A stretch of DNA of 64,000 nt from Prosapia bicincta (GCA_036971475.1 JBAIZL010000008.1:29707719-29771718); one strand, 5' to 3'; shown: positions 25,601 through 44,965, counted from the first letter of the stretch. Numbers and translations are program-made. The notes: generated by a model not told the origin, from the letters alone.

Positions 25601-25679
25601 ACGCGATCAGGCAGATGATGGAAGTAACTGGAAACCCTTATGAATGTGCAGCCTCTGTAATTTGTGACGTGTTTGTCTG

Positions 25680-26779
<1,100 letters not shown>

Positions 26780-26781
26780 TA

Positions 26782-27373
26782 CAGTCGTACGTCAATTATA
26801 CCAAACATCAATTATCCAAACATGAAAAGTATGATGAAAATATTTTTACAGTGAAGCTCATTATGTAGGGTACAGACAGGGCATGGTGCGTGAAACATTT
26901 CTTAAATTATATGTTAACCGATTATTTCTTGTTATTAATTTTTAATGGCAGAGCAACTGTACATAAGTTCTGTAGTGTTTGTACTGTATATGTACATGTG
27001 TTTAAAATTCAGGTGTGCATTTCAAAAAAATACTTACAGTACTATAGTTCTACACATTATCAAAAATAATTGTGGAATTAAATAGCAGAATTTGTTTGTG
27101 TCTTCGTGTATTTTATATGTTATGCCTTTAGTATTAGTTTTATTTAGAATACAGTAGTACAATAAACCAACTCTTTATCTAACAACAAATTGGTTTTTGT
27201 ATTGCAGTAATAGGATGTAAAGTACTGTACTCACTGCTATATAGTACACTTTAAATGTTTTCTAAAACTTTAACTGTAACTTTAAATTTAATATTTTATA
27301 CTTACTTGATCATGCGAACAATTTGAATATCTGAATACCTTTCGGTCTGATTTAGTTCGGATAATCGACTCTG
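26782..27373. mobile_element. putative Tigger/pogo-type MITE
   Basis: The left end CAGTCGTACGTCAATTATAC and the inverted right end CAGAGTCGATTATCCGAAC share the CAG start, a TCAATTAT/TCGATTAT block and following CCAAAC/CCGAAC motifs. TA occurs on both sides (26780-26781 and 27374-27375), consistent with a TA target duplication. The 592-bp interior is AT-rich with no transposase. End similarity is only moderate. Confidence 0.55.
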
Positions 27374-27409
27374 TATTAAATGTGGATGTGGTGTAGCTTC
27401 TATTAATCT

Positions 27410-28970
27410 AGGATCTAAAGGGGGTTGAGCCTGCACTGAAAGCCAAACGCAATTTTATTTCATATTATTGTTCTGGGCACTTGTGTGATTGTAAAAACGT
27501 ATTTCGTCTCCCCCTCACAAAAAAATGGTTAACTATAATACTGAGTAAACAATTATTTTTCTTAAATCGTTTATTTTACTTTGGTTTATTAGTGAATTTC
27601 CATTGGAAAACTAACTCATAGTGGCAAACGTAAGCTGGAGCACAAAATAAAAGGTGGTTTTAAGGTCTTTGCAATTAAAAGAAATATTTTTTTAAATTTA
27701 TACACACAAATATATACTAATGTCACATAATTTTCGTATCCAAAATCATGGTAACTTTGGAACGAAACGCCCGATTTCAATCAAATTTGGTAAATAGATG
27801 TAATTTGTTATTTATAAGAATGCGTGTGTTAATAGGAAGAATCGATTAATCAGTAGTTGACTTTTTGTCCGCCTTTTTCAGTACGGAAAATGTATTTTCC
27901 ATTATTTACCAAAAATGTCAAATACTTATGAAATGCATTTATAAAGATTAAAATGCAATCTGCAGGAACACTATTATAGGCCTATAAGATTTTTAAAATA
28001 TAATAAAAACCAATACAAAATATAGGAGATTATACTTTTATAATTCAGTATACACGAAAATATTAAAGACTGCCGCCGTCCAGAAGAAACACTTCCACTA
28101 TTGATTAAGCCATTATTTCCTTAAATAAGGTATGGTTTTAAAGTTTTTTACTACTTAATAAGTTAAGAAAAGGCTTTAGTGTATAGTTAATACTGCTTGT
28201 GAATATTTGTTTTGTAGGACGTTGAATATAATATGGTAGCAATATAAGAATAATAATAATGCATACTGTAAAAGTGACCAATAATAGTTTAAGCTAAATT
28301 TATTTAAAGGTTAATTTATTACATACTTCTTCATCAGATCCCGTTGTGTAAACTTGTTTCTGCATTTCTCTTTGCAAGGACAATACGAACGGCATGCACT
28401 TTTGTTTGAAGCACGAACAAGATGGCTTAGAACAGTTTATACATTTCCACGGTGGAATCAAGGCCTATAATAGTGTTCCTACATATTTAAATTTAATCTT
28501 TATAAATGCATTTCAGAAATACTTGACATTTTTGGTAAAAAATGGAAAATTCATTATCCGTATTGAAAAAGGCCAGCAAAAAGTCAACTTCTGATTAATC
28601 GATTCTTCCTATTAACCCACGAATTCCTACAAATAACACAATTACATAAAAACCAAAGTAAAAGTAAATGTTTTAAGAAAAATAATTATTTACTCAGTAG
28701 GTATTATAGTTAGAACTATTTACTTGAGAGCCATTATTGAAGACCTTATTTTTGTGAGCTAAAAACATTTGTTTGGTTATTCTATCTTTTTTAGTTTAAG
28801 TGATATAAAGGTTCTAGTACAGCGCGTTCCCCGCGATGTTCCCCTCTCTCCGCCGGTTTGTCAACCACGTGAGGGGCGACGACATACGTCATTCACCCAA
28901 CTGCCCAGAACAATTATCTGAAATAAAATGCGTTAGGCTTTCAGTGAATGCTCAACCCCCTTTAGATCCT
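27410..28970. repeat. 1.56-kb imperfect palindrome with ~510-580-bp arms
   Basis: The left arm 27410-27988 and the right arm 28461-28970 are inverted complements. Examples are AGGATCTAAAGGGGGTTGAG against its complement ending at 28970, CCCAGAACAAT near 28905, and AGGCCTATAATAGTGTTCCT at 28461 against 27965-27985. Loop about 470 bp. Indels are present, including about 150 bp around 28720-28870 found only in the right arm. It could be a foldback element or an inverted duplication; no coding region was recognised. Confidence 0.82.
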
Positions 28971-29395
28971 GGACTATATATATCTATGGCGATGGTTGAT
29001 ATTTTGGTTGTATATTTTCAATGTCTTTCTTTCAACTGATAAAGTTTCTGCCTGTTTGAGACCGATATATTGTATTTTTTTCTGTATTAATTTTTACAAA
29101 ACCATATTTTGGTCCATTTTAAAATTGAAAAGTATTTTTTTTCTGCATTTTGACTGAAAAATAAACATATCTATAGCTTCAACACTTTATATTATAGTGT
29201 GATTTATTTTACCCCGTAATTGACTGTTGCAGTAGATCGAATATCTTGTCAATCGCTGTACTTTATAAAATATGTAGGCCTATGCCTCTTTTCATTGAAA
29301 GCTCATTATTCTTGAATTTAAACAATAAATATAGTTTTCCTATTTTTTACTAGTATTTAATTAGGTAATAAATGAAAATGTTTCTTTGCTTTCAG
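28971..29395. other. non-coding sequence upstream of the 5-HT1 gene, ending in a splice-acceptor-like site
   Basis: The stretch ends with TTTCTTTGCTTTCAG (AG at 29394-29395), a good acceptor. It is likely the 3' end of an intron in the receptor's 5' untranslated region. Confidence 0.35.
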
Positions 29396-29984
29396 ATATG
29401 AAATGGAATCACCATTACCAAAGGACAGATTCCCAGTCAGTGCAACTCTTCCCATTGAAAGGAGAGATCGCCTACTGAAGTCTGGAGCAAAAGACACGAG
29501 ATTATAAAAGACTTCCAAAAACGTTCATCTCAGTTGCCAAGTGACTTGTATTATACCGTCGGATTCGGTTTAGACCAGTTGTGCGTGTTTACTCATGTTT
29601 TTCTCGACACCAAAGAACATTTAACAATTATATCTACGGAACTTGTAAAAGGTTCTAAGTCCTAAATGTGAACCTAAATCTTTATAGTTGTTGTTGAAAC
29701 CTTAACTTTGTGTTTTGTTTGTACTTTATCGACAATCACCATGGACGGTAGTAATCAGAAATGGGACTACATACTAGTTTCCCTTGTTTACAACGTGAAT
29801 GTGTGTAAATAAAATTAAAAAATGTAAATTATATTATTCTGTCAACGTAATATAGAAGGCTCACTTCTAAAGATAACTTACTCAACTTTGGTAGTCGGTT
29901 TTTGAACTAGCTCCAATACGGATTCTGCTCGATTTGCACAAATGGCACACTTCTAAAACCAAAAACCAACACTGAAATCATCGT
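29396..29984 (+). other. putative 5' untranslated exon sequence of the 5-HT1 gene, with short upstream ORFs
   Basis: The stretch lies between the acceptor-like site at 29394-29395 and the receptor start codon. It contains upstream ATGs, including one at 29398 (26 codons) and one at 29403-29507 (34 codons). If transcribed as part of the mRNA, these could dampen translation. Transcription is inferred from position and the acceptor only. Confidence 0.35.
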
Positions 29985-30854
29985 ATGGATTCATTCAACG
30001 TCACGATCGATAACTCTACCTCTTCTCCAGTTAATCTTTCTTTAACCTTCTGGTTTCCAGGTCCAGACTCTCCATACTCGCCTATTAGAGCCTTCATAAT
30101 AGGATTTGTGTTAGCGTGCGTTATAATTGTAACAATAGTTGGGAACATTTTAGTCTGTGTGGCCGTATGTCTGGTCCGCAAACTTCGGCGACCTTGTAAC
30201 TATCTTCTGGTCTCGTTGGCTGTGTCTGATCTGTGTGTCGCCATTTTAGTTATGCCAATGGCACTCATGTACGAAATTCTCGGTATATGGAACTTTGGAC
30301 CTATTATCTGTGATATTTGGGTATCGTTCGACGTATTGTCGTGTACAGCGTCAATTCTAAATCTGTGTATGATAAGCGTAGATAGGTATTATGCTATAAC
30401 TAAGCCCCTAGAGTACGGTGTGAAACGAACACCTAGACGTATGATCGCCTGTGTGTCGCTGGTGTGGCTAGGAGCCGCATGCATCAGCTTGCCCCCTCTC
30501 TTGATACTTGGCAATAAGCACGAAGGAGGGCGCCACTGTTTAGTTTGTCAAGACTTTGGTTACCAGATTTATGCGACTCTCGGCTCGTTTTATATTCCTC
30601 TGACAGTGATGATATTTGTGTACTACAAGATTTTCCGTGCTGCTAGGAAGATTGTGCTAGAAGAAAGGAGGGCCCAGAGCCACCTGGAAACGTCTCACTG
30701 TTACTTGGAAATCAGCGTTAAGAACGGAGAAGGGCTGCCAGAATCTAAACTGGCTGCTAACATATCGATTGATAGCTCTCCGGCAGTGCTGACTCCTGCA
30801 TCTGCTAACAAAGTGCAACATCACCGTAGCAGTACTTCCAGCTCTAATACGACA
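29985..30854 (+). CDS. 5-HT1: 5-HT1-type serotonin receptor, exon 1 (N-terminus to third intracellular loop)
   Basis: The exon encodes residues 1-290 of a class A biogenic amine GPCR expected to couple to Gi/o and lower cAMP in neurons. Seen in the sequence: an extracellular N-terminus with N-glycosylation motifs at N5, N10 and N17; TM1 about 36-62 with N54; TM2 with LAVSD (D82); TM3 with C109, amine-binding D116 and C120/T121; the DRY motif at 133-135; TM4 with W161; loop-2 cysteines 185 and 188; TM5 about 192-216 with T198, S201 and P205. Segments such as ITKPLEYGVKRTPRRM and YQIYATLGSFYIPL are near-identical to insect 5-HT1A/1B. The start fits the family length and there is no signal peptide. 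It ends at GT in ACA|GTAAGT (30855), phase 0. The reading frame continues open past the donor, but that extension resembles nothing. Confidence 0.93.
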
Positions 30855-30977
30855 GTAAGTAATCATTTGTTACCGGCTAAAGCTTCTGCTCTTGAGTCGA
30901 CGCATGACGGCGCGATAGTCATTTGTAGTCGCCGGTTAATAGTATTGAATTTTTATATGTTTCACCACGTTCTAGAT

Positions 30978-31384
30978 CAGCGGTTCCCAAGGAGCACGTA
31001 GACGTCTGTAGGGGGTACGCGAAAATAATACCAGTAATGGCGGACTTCAATACTTTGATGTAGCAAATACGAGAATACACTAGTAGTTGATAAGATAGTT
31101 GATGTGTTGCTGATTGGAAATTGAATGGAGCTTGTATGTTTGTGTACGACGGAAAGCACACAATAGAATAGCGATGGTAAACATCTATTCCAGATTTAGG
31201 TGAACAATATAAATACGGGAATGTGTCTACGATTTGATAATATGAAACTTTTAGGGAACCTTCTTTCGTGTTACCCACACAAATATATCTTATACACTGC
31301 CAGTTGCCTCCACTCCACCCATTACTTACAAGGCAGAAAGGAAAGCACTACTTTCTACCAAAGAACTAACATTTTCTCTTAGCT
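30978..31384. other. possible hAT-type terminus and unclassified intronic sequence
   Basis: CAGCGGTTCCCAA at 30978, followed by a GGGGGTACGCG motif near 31012, resembles the ends of non-autonomous hAT elements. No matching right end was found. Confidence 0.35.
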
Positions 31385-34300
31385 TTATGTTGAACTTCCT
31401 AGTCCTTTGTTTTTGCAGGTCTGCTGGACTGTGCTATATTCCCTTCATTCTCTATTTAGAGATAATCCTCCAGCTTTATGTAGGTTATTGCGCGCTGTAG
31501 ACCATCCTTTCCTCCAAGCAGTCACCTTTTCCTCTCAACTTTATGTTGGACTTCCGAGGTCTTTGTTTTTGCAGGTTTACTGGACTGAGCTATATTCCTT
31601 TCATTCTCTATTTAGAGATACTCCTGCAACCTTTTGCAGCTTAGTGGACGCTGTTAGACCATCCTTTCCTCCAAGCAACCAACTTTTCCTCTCAACTTTA
31701 TGTTGGACTTCCGAGGTCTTTGTTTTTGCAGGTTTACTGGACTGAGCTATATTCCCTTCATTCTCTATTTAGAGATAATCCTGCAACCTTTTGCAGCTTA
31801 GTGGACGTTGTTAGACCATACTTTCCTCCAAGCAGCCAACTTTTCCTCTCAACTTTATGTTGGACTTTCTAGGTCTTTGTTTTTGCAGGTCTGCTGGACT
31901 GAATTATATTCTTTTCATTCTCCTCTTTCTAGATTTAGAGATAATCCTCCAGCTTTTTGTAGGTTATTGCGCGCTGTTAGACCATTCTTTCCTCCAAGCA
32001 GCCAACTTTTCCTCTCAACTTTATATTAGACTTTCTAGGTCTTTGTTTTTGCAAGTCTGCTGGACTGAATTATATTTTTTTCATTCTCCTCTTTCTAGAT
32101 TTAGATATAATCCTCCAGCTTTTTGTAAGTTATTGCGCGCTGTTAGACCATTCTTTCCTCCCAGCAGTCAACTTTCCCTCAATTTTATGTTGGACTTTCT
32201 AGATCATTGTTTTTGCAGGTCTGCTGGACTGAATTATATTCTTTTCATTCTCCCCTTTCTAGATTTAGAGATAATCCTCCAGCTTTTTGTAGGTTATTGC
32301 GCGCTGTTAGACCATTCTTTCCTCCAAGCAGCCAACTTTTCCTCTCAACTTTATATTGGACTTCCTAGGTCGTTGTTTTTGCAGGTCTGCTGGACTGTGC
32401 TATATTCCCTTCATTCTCTATTTAGAGATTATCCTCCAGCTTTTTGTAGGTTATTGCGCGCTGTTAGACCATCCTTTCCTCCAAGCAGTCAACTTTTCCT
32501 CTCAACTTTATCTTGGACTTCCTAGGTCTTTGTTTTTGCAGGTCTGCTGGACTGTGCTATATTCCCTTTATTCTCTATTTAGAGATAATCCTCCAGCTTT
32601 TTGTAGGTTATTGCGCGCTGTTAGACCATCCTTTCCTCCAAGCAGTCAACATTTCCTCTCAACTTTATCTTGGACTTTCTAGGTCTTTGTTTTTGCAGGT
32701 CTGCTGGACTGAATTATATTCTTTTCATTCTCCTCTTTCTAGATTTAGATATAATCCTCCAGCTTTTTGTAGGTTATTGCGCGCTGTTAGACCATTCTTT
32801 CCTTCAAGCAGTCAACTTTTCCCCTCAACTTTATGTTGGACTTTCTAGATCTTTGTTTTTGCAGGTCTGCTGGACTGAATTATATTCTTTTCATTCTTCT
32901 CTTTCTAGATTTAGAGATAATCCTCCAGCTTTTTGTAGGTTATTGCGCGCTGTTAGACCATTCTTTCCTCCAAGCAGCCAACTTTTCCTCTCATATTTAT
33001 GTTGGACTTTCTAGGTCTTTGTTTTTGCAGGTCTGCTGGACTGTGCTATATTCCCTTCGTTCTCTATTTAGAGATAATCCTCCAGCTTATTGCGCGCTGT
33101 TAGACCATCCTTTCCTCCAAGCAGTCAACTTTTTCTCTCAACTTTATGTTGGACTTCCTAGGTCTTTGTTTTTGCAGGTCTGCTGGACTGAGCTATATTC
33201 CCTTCATTCTCTATTAAGAGATAATCCTACAGCTTTTTGTAGGTTATTGCGCGGTGTTAAACCATTCTTTCCTCCAAGCAACCAACTTTTCCTCTCAACT
33301 TTATGTTGGACTTTCTAGATCTTTGTTTTTGCAGGTCTGCTGGACTGAATTGTATTCCTTTCATTCTCCTCTTTCTAGATTTTGATATAATCCTCCAGCT
33401 TTTTGTAGGTTATGGCGCGCTGTTAGACCATTCTTTCCTCCAAGCAGTCAACTTTTCCCCTCAACTTTATGTTGGACTTTCTAGATTTTTGATTTGCAGG
33501 TCTGCTGGACTGAATTATATTCTTTTCATTCTCCCCTTTCTAGATTTAGAGATAATCCTCCAGCTTTTTGTAGGTTATTGCGCGCTGTTAGACCATTCTT
33601 TCCTCCAAGCAGCCAACTTTTCCTCTCAACTTTATCTTGGACTTCCTAGGTCTTTGTTTTTGCAGGTTTGCTGGACTGAACTATATTCCCTTCATTCTCT
33701 ATTTAGAGATAATCCTCCAGCTTTTTGTAGGTTATTGCGCGCTGTTAGACCATCCTTTCCTCCAAGCAGTCAACTTTTCCTCTCAACTTTATGTTGGACT
33801 TCCTAGGTCGTTGTTTTTGCAGGTTTTCTGGACTGAGCTATATTCCCTTCATTCTCTATTAGGAGATAATCCTCCAGCTTTTTTTGGTTATTGCGCGGTG
33901 TTTATCCATTCTTTCCTCCAAGCAACCAACTTTTCCTCTCAACTTTATGTTGGACTTCCTAGGTCTTTGTTTTTGCAGGTCTGCTGGACTGAGCTACATT
34001 CCCTTCCTTCTCTATTTAGAGATAATCCTCCAGCTTTTTGTAGGTTATTGCGCGCTGTTAAACCATTCTTTCCTCCAAGCAACCAACTTTTCCTCTCAAC
34101 TTTATGTTGGACTTCCTAAGTCTTTGTTTTTGCAGGTCTGCTGGACTGAGCTATATTCCCTTCATTCTCTATTTAGAGATAATCCTCCAGCTTTTTGTAG
34201 GTTATTGCGCGCTGTTAGACCATCCTTTCCTCCAAGCAGTCAACATTTCCTCTCAACTTTATGTTGGACTTCCTAAGTCTTTGTTTTTGCAGGTCTGCTG

Positions 34301-34735
34301 GACTGAGCTATATTCCCTTCATTCTCTATTTAGAGATAATCCTCCAGCTTTTTGTAGGTTATTGCGCGTTGTTAGACCATTCTTTCCTCCAAGCAACCAA
34401 CGTTTCCTCTCAACTTTATGTTGGGACTTCCGAGGTCTTTTTTTGCAGGTTTTCTGGACTGAATTATTTTCCCTTCATTCTCACCTTTCTCTATTTAGAG
34501 ATAATCCTCCAGCTTTTTGTAGGTTAGTGCATGCTGTTAGACCATTCTTTCCTCCAAGCAGCCAACTTTTCCTCTCAACTTTATCTAGGACTTCCAAAGT
34601 CTTTGTTTTTGCAAGTCTGCTGGACTGAGCTATATTCCCTTCATTCTCTATTTAGAGATAATCCTCCAGCTTTTTGTAGGTTATTGCGCGTTGTTAGACC
34701 ATTTTTTCCTCCAAGCAACCATCATATTCCTCTTA
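31385..34735. repeat. 157-bp tandem array, about 21 units, in the 5-HT1 intron
   Basis: The unit contains CTTTGTTTTTGCAGGTCTGC, GGACTGAGCTATATTCCC, AGAGATAATCCTCCAGCTTT and TTGCGCGCTGTTAGACCA. The TTTGCAG landmark appears about every 157 bp (31417, 31568, 31725 ... 34607). Longer variants (~165 bp) carry an extra CTCTTTCTAGATTT segment and cluster together, a sign of block amplification. Because 157 is 3x52+1, the frame moves each unit, and the open frames of 70-222 residues are artefacts. Each unit has a pyrimidine tract plus CAG that looks like a splice acceptor. Confidence 0.95.
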
Positions 34736-35293
34736 AGTTTTTGTTTGATATATTTTAATGGAAAGCGTAAAAAACCTCTCATAATTTGAACAAGGTAAGT
34801 AAAGATTAAAACGCAAATGTCCACTATAAATGTAAATCACAACAGCAATGTTTGTGTTTGCATGTTTGTACGTAATCTAAAATGAACATCCTGTTTAGTT
34901 CCTCTATTATCAGAATGTAATATTTCAAATGTGCTTCTTGTTATAACATTCAAATTTTTTCTGTTTAAGAGTGTGAATTAATGTGCCAGGTTTAACAGAT
35001 ACAAACCTAATTAAGACTTTTGTTAAACTCTTCCAGAAATGTTTTTAACCTAGAAACAGGAAACTCGAAGTAGAAAAGCATCCTAGTTACCAGCACAACC
35101 TCACTGGAACAAACCATCAATGTTGACTGTTTGGGTCATTCTATTCTTTCATCTAGCAGTTTAACTCTTTTCCTACAAGATGTAGATGTTTAAAAATTAC
35201 TACATGCTTGAACGAAGAATAAATAAAAACTATCGAATTCCTCTTCTCAATTTGTTTACAGGATAGGCACGATTTTTTTTTAATTGATAGACA

Positions 35294-35354
<61 letters not shown>

Positions 35355-35829
35355 CCTATATATAATCCGATTCTATTTTAAATGAATAAAAAAACCAACT
35401 CAGTAAAACATTGATGGTTTAATTTTCATTCAAGTAATCCAAGAAAAGCTTATTTTAGAAAGAATTTCTACTAACATATAACCCTTTGGGAAATATTACA
35501 TTATCCTTTATAAAAAATATAAAAGGCAAGTATCTTGTCACGAGATTATATACATTTCTGAGATTGCATTTAAGACGTTATATTTGTTACTTAGATGTTA
35601 AAATTATTATTAACGAGTAAAATGTGCTGATAAAGCAATAAAGCAACTTCATTGAAAACTAATAATTAGAAATCAAGTGAAAGATAAATACAAATTGATA
35701 AATATTGTTTATGTAATTAAATTATTTTATGAAGAAAGTTGTAACGGTTGTGAACAAAGAACTTTGCTAATCACACACACATATTCTCCTTTTAAAAAAA
35801 TTTAAATCCCACTTATAAAAATTAGCATG
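34736..35829. repeat. intronic AT-rich sequence with a (TA)n tract at 35300-35351
   Basis: The (TA)n tract ends in TATAGGCCTATATATA, the same palindrome found beside (TA)n at 62990. Nothing else is recognised. Confidence 0.6.
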
Positions 35830-36940
35830 ACATATACTTTATAAATCTTCATAATTTTGTAACCTTTTGCGTGCATTTATTTCTCTGTTTTATAGCAATT
35901 ACCATTATAAATCCTCACAAATTTATAACTTTTAGCACTATATATATTTCACAGTTTTATAATAATTATCATTACAAATCTTCATTGCATTATAAATTTT
36001 AGCATGTCATATATTTCACAGTTATAAAGTAATTATCATTGTAATTCTTCATAACTTTATAGCCTTTTGCGTGACATATATCCCACAGCTTTATAACAAT
36101 TATCATTCAAAATCATCACAGCTTTATACGTTTTAGCTTGTCATATATTTCACAGTTTTATAGCAATTACCATTATAAATCCTCACAAATTTATAACTTT
36201 TAGCACTATATATATTTCACAGTTTTATAATAATTATCATTACAAATCTTCATTGCATTATAAATTTTAGCATGACATATATTTCATAGTTATATAGTAA
36301 TTATCATTGTAATTCTTCATAACTTTATAGCCTTTTGCGGGACATATATCCCACAGCTTTATAACAATTATCAATATAAATCATCACAACTTTCGAAGTT
36401 GTAGCGTGACATATATTTCACAGTTTTATAGCAATTATCATTATAAATCTTTATAACTTTTAACATTACATATATTCCACAGCTTTATAACAATTAACTT
36501 TATAAATCATCACAACTTTCTAAGTTGTAGCGTGACATATATTTCACAGTTTTATAGCAATTATCATTATAAATCTTCATAACTTTATAACTTTTAACAT
36601 TACATATATTCCACAGCTTTATAACAATTAACTTTATAAATCATCACAACTTTCTAAGTTGTAGCGTGACGTATATTTCACAGTTTTATAGCAATTATCA
36701 TTATAAATCTTTATAACTTTTAACATTACATATATTCCACAGCTTTATAACAATTAACTTTATAAATCATCACAACTTTCTAAGTTTTAGCATGATATAT
36801 ATTTTACAGTTTTATAGCAATTACCATTATAAACCTTCATAACTTTATAACCTTTCGCGTGACATATATTTCACAGCTTTATACGTTTTAGCATGATATA
36901 CATTTCACTGTTTTATAATATTTATCATGATATATATTTC
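35830..36940. repeat. AT-rich array of alternating ~65-bp half units (~126-134 bp pair)
   Basis: Two half-unit types alternate. One reads CACAGTTTTATAGCAATTAT with CATTATAAATCTTCATAACT. The other reads CACAGCTTTATAACAATTA with AATCATCACAACTTTCTAAG. CAGTTTTATAGC landmarks at 36421, 36547 and 36681 show the pair length. The array decays towards both ends. Confidence 0.85.
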
Positions 36941-42839
<5,899 letters not shown>

Positions 42840-44965
42840 TAAAGGTCTGGTTTTGTTTTACTGCTTCCTGAGGCGTAAAGTGATTTTTCCTGCTTCCTCA
42901 GGCGTAATGTGTTTACTGGTTTCTCAGGCGTAATGTAGTTTTTTCTGCTTATTCAGTAGTAATGTACTTATTGCTACTGCCTCAGGTGTAATGTAGTGTT
43001 TACTGCAACCTGAGGCGTAATGTAGGTTTTGCTGCTTATTCAGTAGTAACGTACTTTTTGCTACTGCCTCAGGTGTAATGTAGTGTTTACTCCTACCTCA
43101 GACGTAATCAGTTTTATCTGCTTATTCAGTAGTAACGTACTTTTTGCTACTACCTCAGGTGTAATGTAGTGTTTACTCCTACCTCAGGCGTAATGCAGTT
43201 TTATCTGCTTATTCAGTAGTAACGTACTTTTTGCTACTACCTCAGGTGTAATTTAGTGTTTACTCCTACCTCAGACGTAATCAGTTTTATCTGCTTATTC
43301 AGTAGTAACGTACTTTTTGCTACTACCTCAGGTGTAATGTAGTGTTTACTCCTACCTCAGGCGTAATGCAGTTTTATCTGCTTATTCAGTAGTAACGTAC
43401 TTTTTGCTACTACCTCAGGTGTAATGTAGTGTTTACTCCTACCTCAGACGTAATCAGTTTTATCTGCTTATTCAGTAGTAACGTACTTTTTGCTACTACC
43501 TCAGGTGTAATGTAGTGTTTACTCCTACCTCAGACGTAATCAGTTTTATCTGCTTATTCAGTAGTAACGTACTTTTTGCTACTACCTCAGGTGTAATGTA
43601 GTGTTTACTCCTACCTCAGACGTAATCAGTTTTATCTGCTTATTCAGTAGTAACGTACTTTTTGCTACTACCTCAGGTGTAATGTAGTGTTTACTCCTAC
43701 CTCAGACGTAATCAGTTTTATCTGCTTATTCAGTAGTAACGTACTTTTTGCTACTACCTCAGGTGTAATGTAGTGTTTACTCCTACCTCAGGCGTAATGC
43801 AGTTTTATCTGCTTATTCAGTAGTAACGTACTTTTTGCTACTACCTCAGGTGTAATGTAGTGTTTACTCCTACCTCAGACGTAATCAGTTTTATCTGCTT
43901 ATTCAGTAGTAACGTACTTTTTGCTACTACCTCAGGTGTAATGTAGTGTTTACTCCTACCTCAGGCGTAATGCAGTTTTATCTGCTTATTCAGTAGTAAC
44001 GTACTTTTTGCTACTACCTCAGGTGTAATTTAGTGTTTACTCCTACCTCAGACGTAATCAGTTTTATCTGCTTATTCAGTAGTAACGTACTTTTTGCTAC
44101 TACCTCAGGTGTAATGTAGTGTTTACTCCTACCTCAGACGTAATCAGTTTTATCTGCTTATTCAGTAGTAACGTACTTTTTGCTACTACCTCAGGTGTAA
44201 TGTAGTGTTTACTCCTACCTCAGGCGTAATGCAGTTTTATCTGCTTATTCAGTAGTAACGTACTTTTTGCTACTACCTCAGGTGTAATTTAGTGTTTACT
44301 CCTACCTCAGACGTAATCAGTTTTATCTGCTTATTCAGTAGTAACGTACTTTTTGCTACTACCTCAGGTGTAATGTAGTGTTTACTCCTACCTCAGACGT
44401 AATAAGTTTTATCTGCTTATTCAGTAGTAACGTACTTTTTGCTACTTCCTCAGGTGTAATGTAGTGTTTACTCCTACCTCAGACGTAATCAGTTTTATCT
44501 GCTTATTCAGTAGTAACGTACTTTTTGCTACTGCCTCAGGTGTAATGTAGTGTTTACTCCTACCTCAGACGTAATCAGTTTTATCTGCTTATTCAGTAAT
44601 AACGTACTTTTTGCTACTATCTCAGGTGTAATGTAGTGTTTACTCCTACCTCAGGCGTAATGCAGTTTTTTATCTGCTTATTCAGCAGTAATGTACTTTT
44701 TGCCACTGCCTCAGGTGTAATATAGTGTTTACTGCTTCCTCAGGCGTAATGTAGTTTTTTATGCTTATTCAGTAGTAATGTACGTTTTGCTGCTTTTTAA
44801 ACGGAATGTACTGTTTACTGCTTCCTCAGATGAAATGAAGTTTTTCCTGCTACCTCAGTAGTACTGTACTTTTTGCTGCTTTCTCAGACGAAAGTTGGTT
44901 TTTGCTGCTTGCTCAGCAGTAGTGTACTTTTTGCGACTTTCTCAGGCGTAATATAATTATTGCTG
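42840..44965. repeat. 86/87-bp satellite-like array with 28-30-bp sub-units and higher-order pattern
   Basis: The core from about 43020 to 44690 holds about 19 units of 86-87 bp. Each unit is three related sub-units: GCTACTACCTCAGGTGTAAT, CTCCTACCTCAGACGTAATC and CTGCTTATTCAGTAGTAACG. The flanks (42840-43020 and 44690-44965) contain more diverged single sub-units such as GCTTCCTCAGGCGTAATGT, apparently the ancestral monomer. Units with ACCTCAGACGTAATCAG (86 bp) and ACCTCAGGCGTAATGCAG (87 bp) are interspersed in a non-random order. Confidence 0.93.

Noticed and set aside
31407..34758. Overlapping open frames of 70-222 residues with a repeating Leu-Phe-Leu-Gln-Val-Cys-Trp pattern
   Set aside because: The 157-bp unit shifts frame every copy, so the same peptide appears in three frames in turn; start and stop positions follow unit variants, not a gene.
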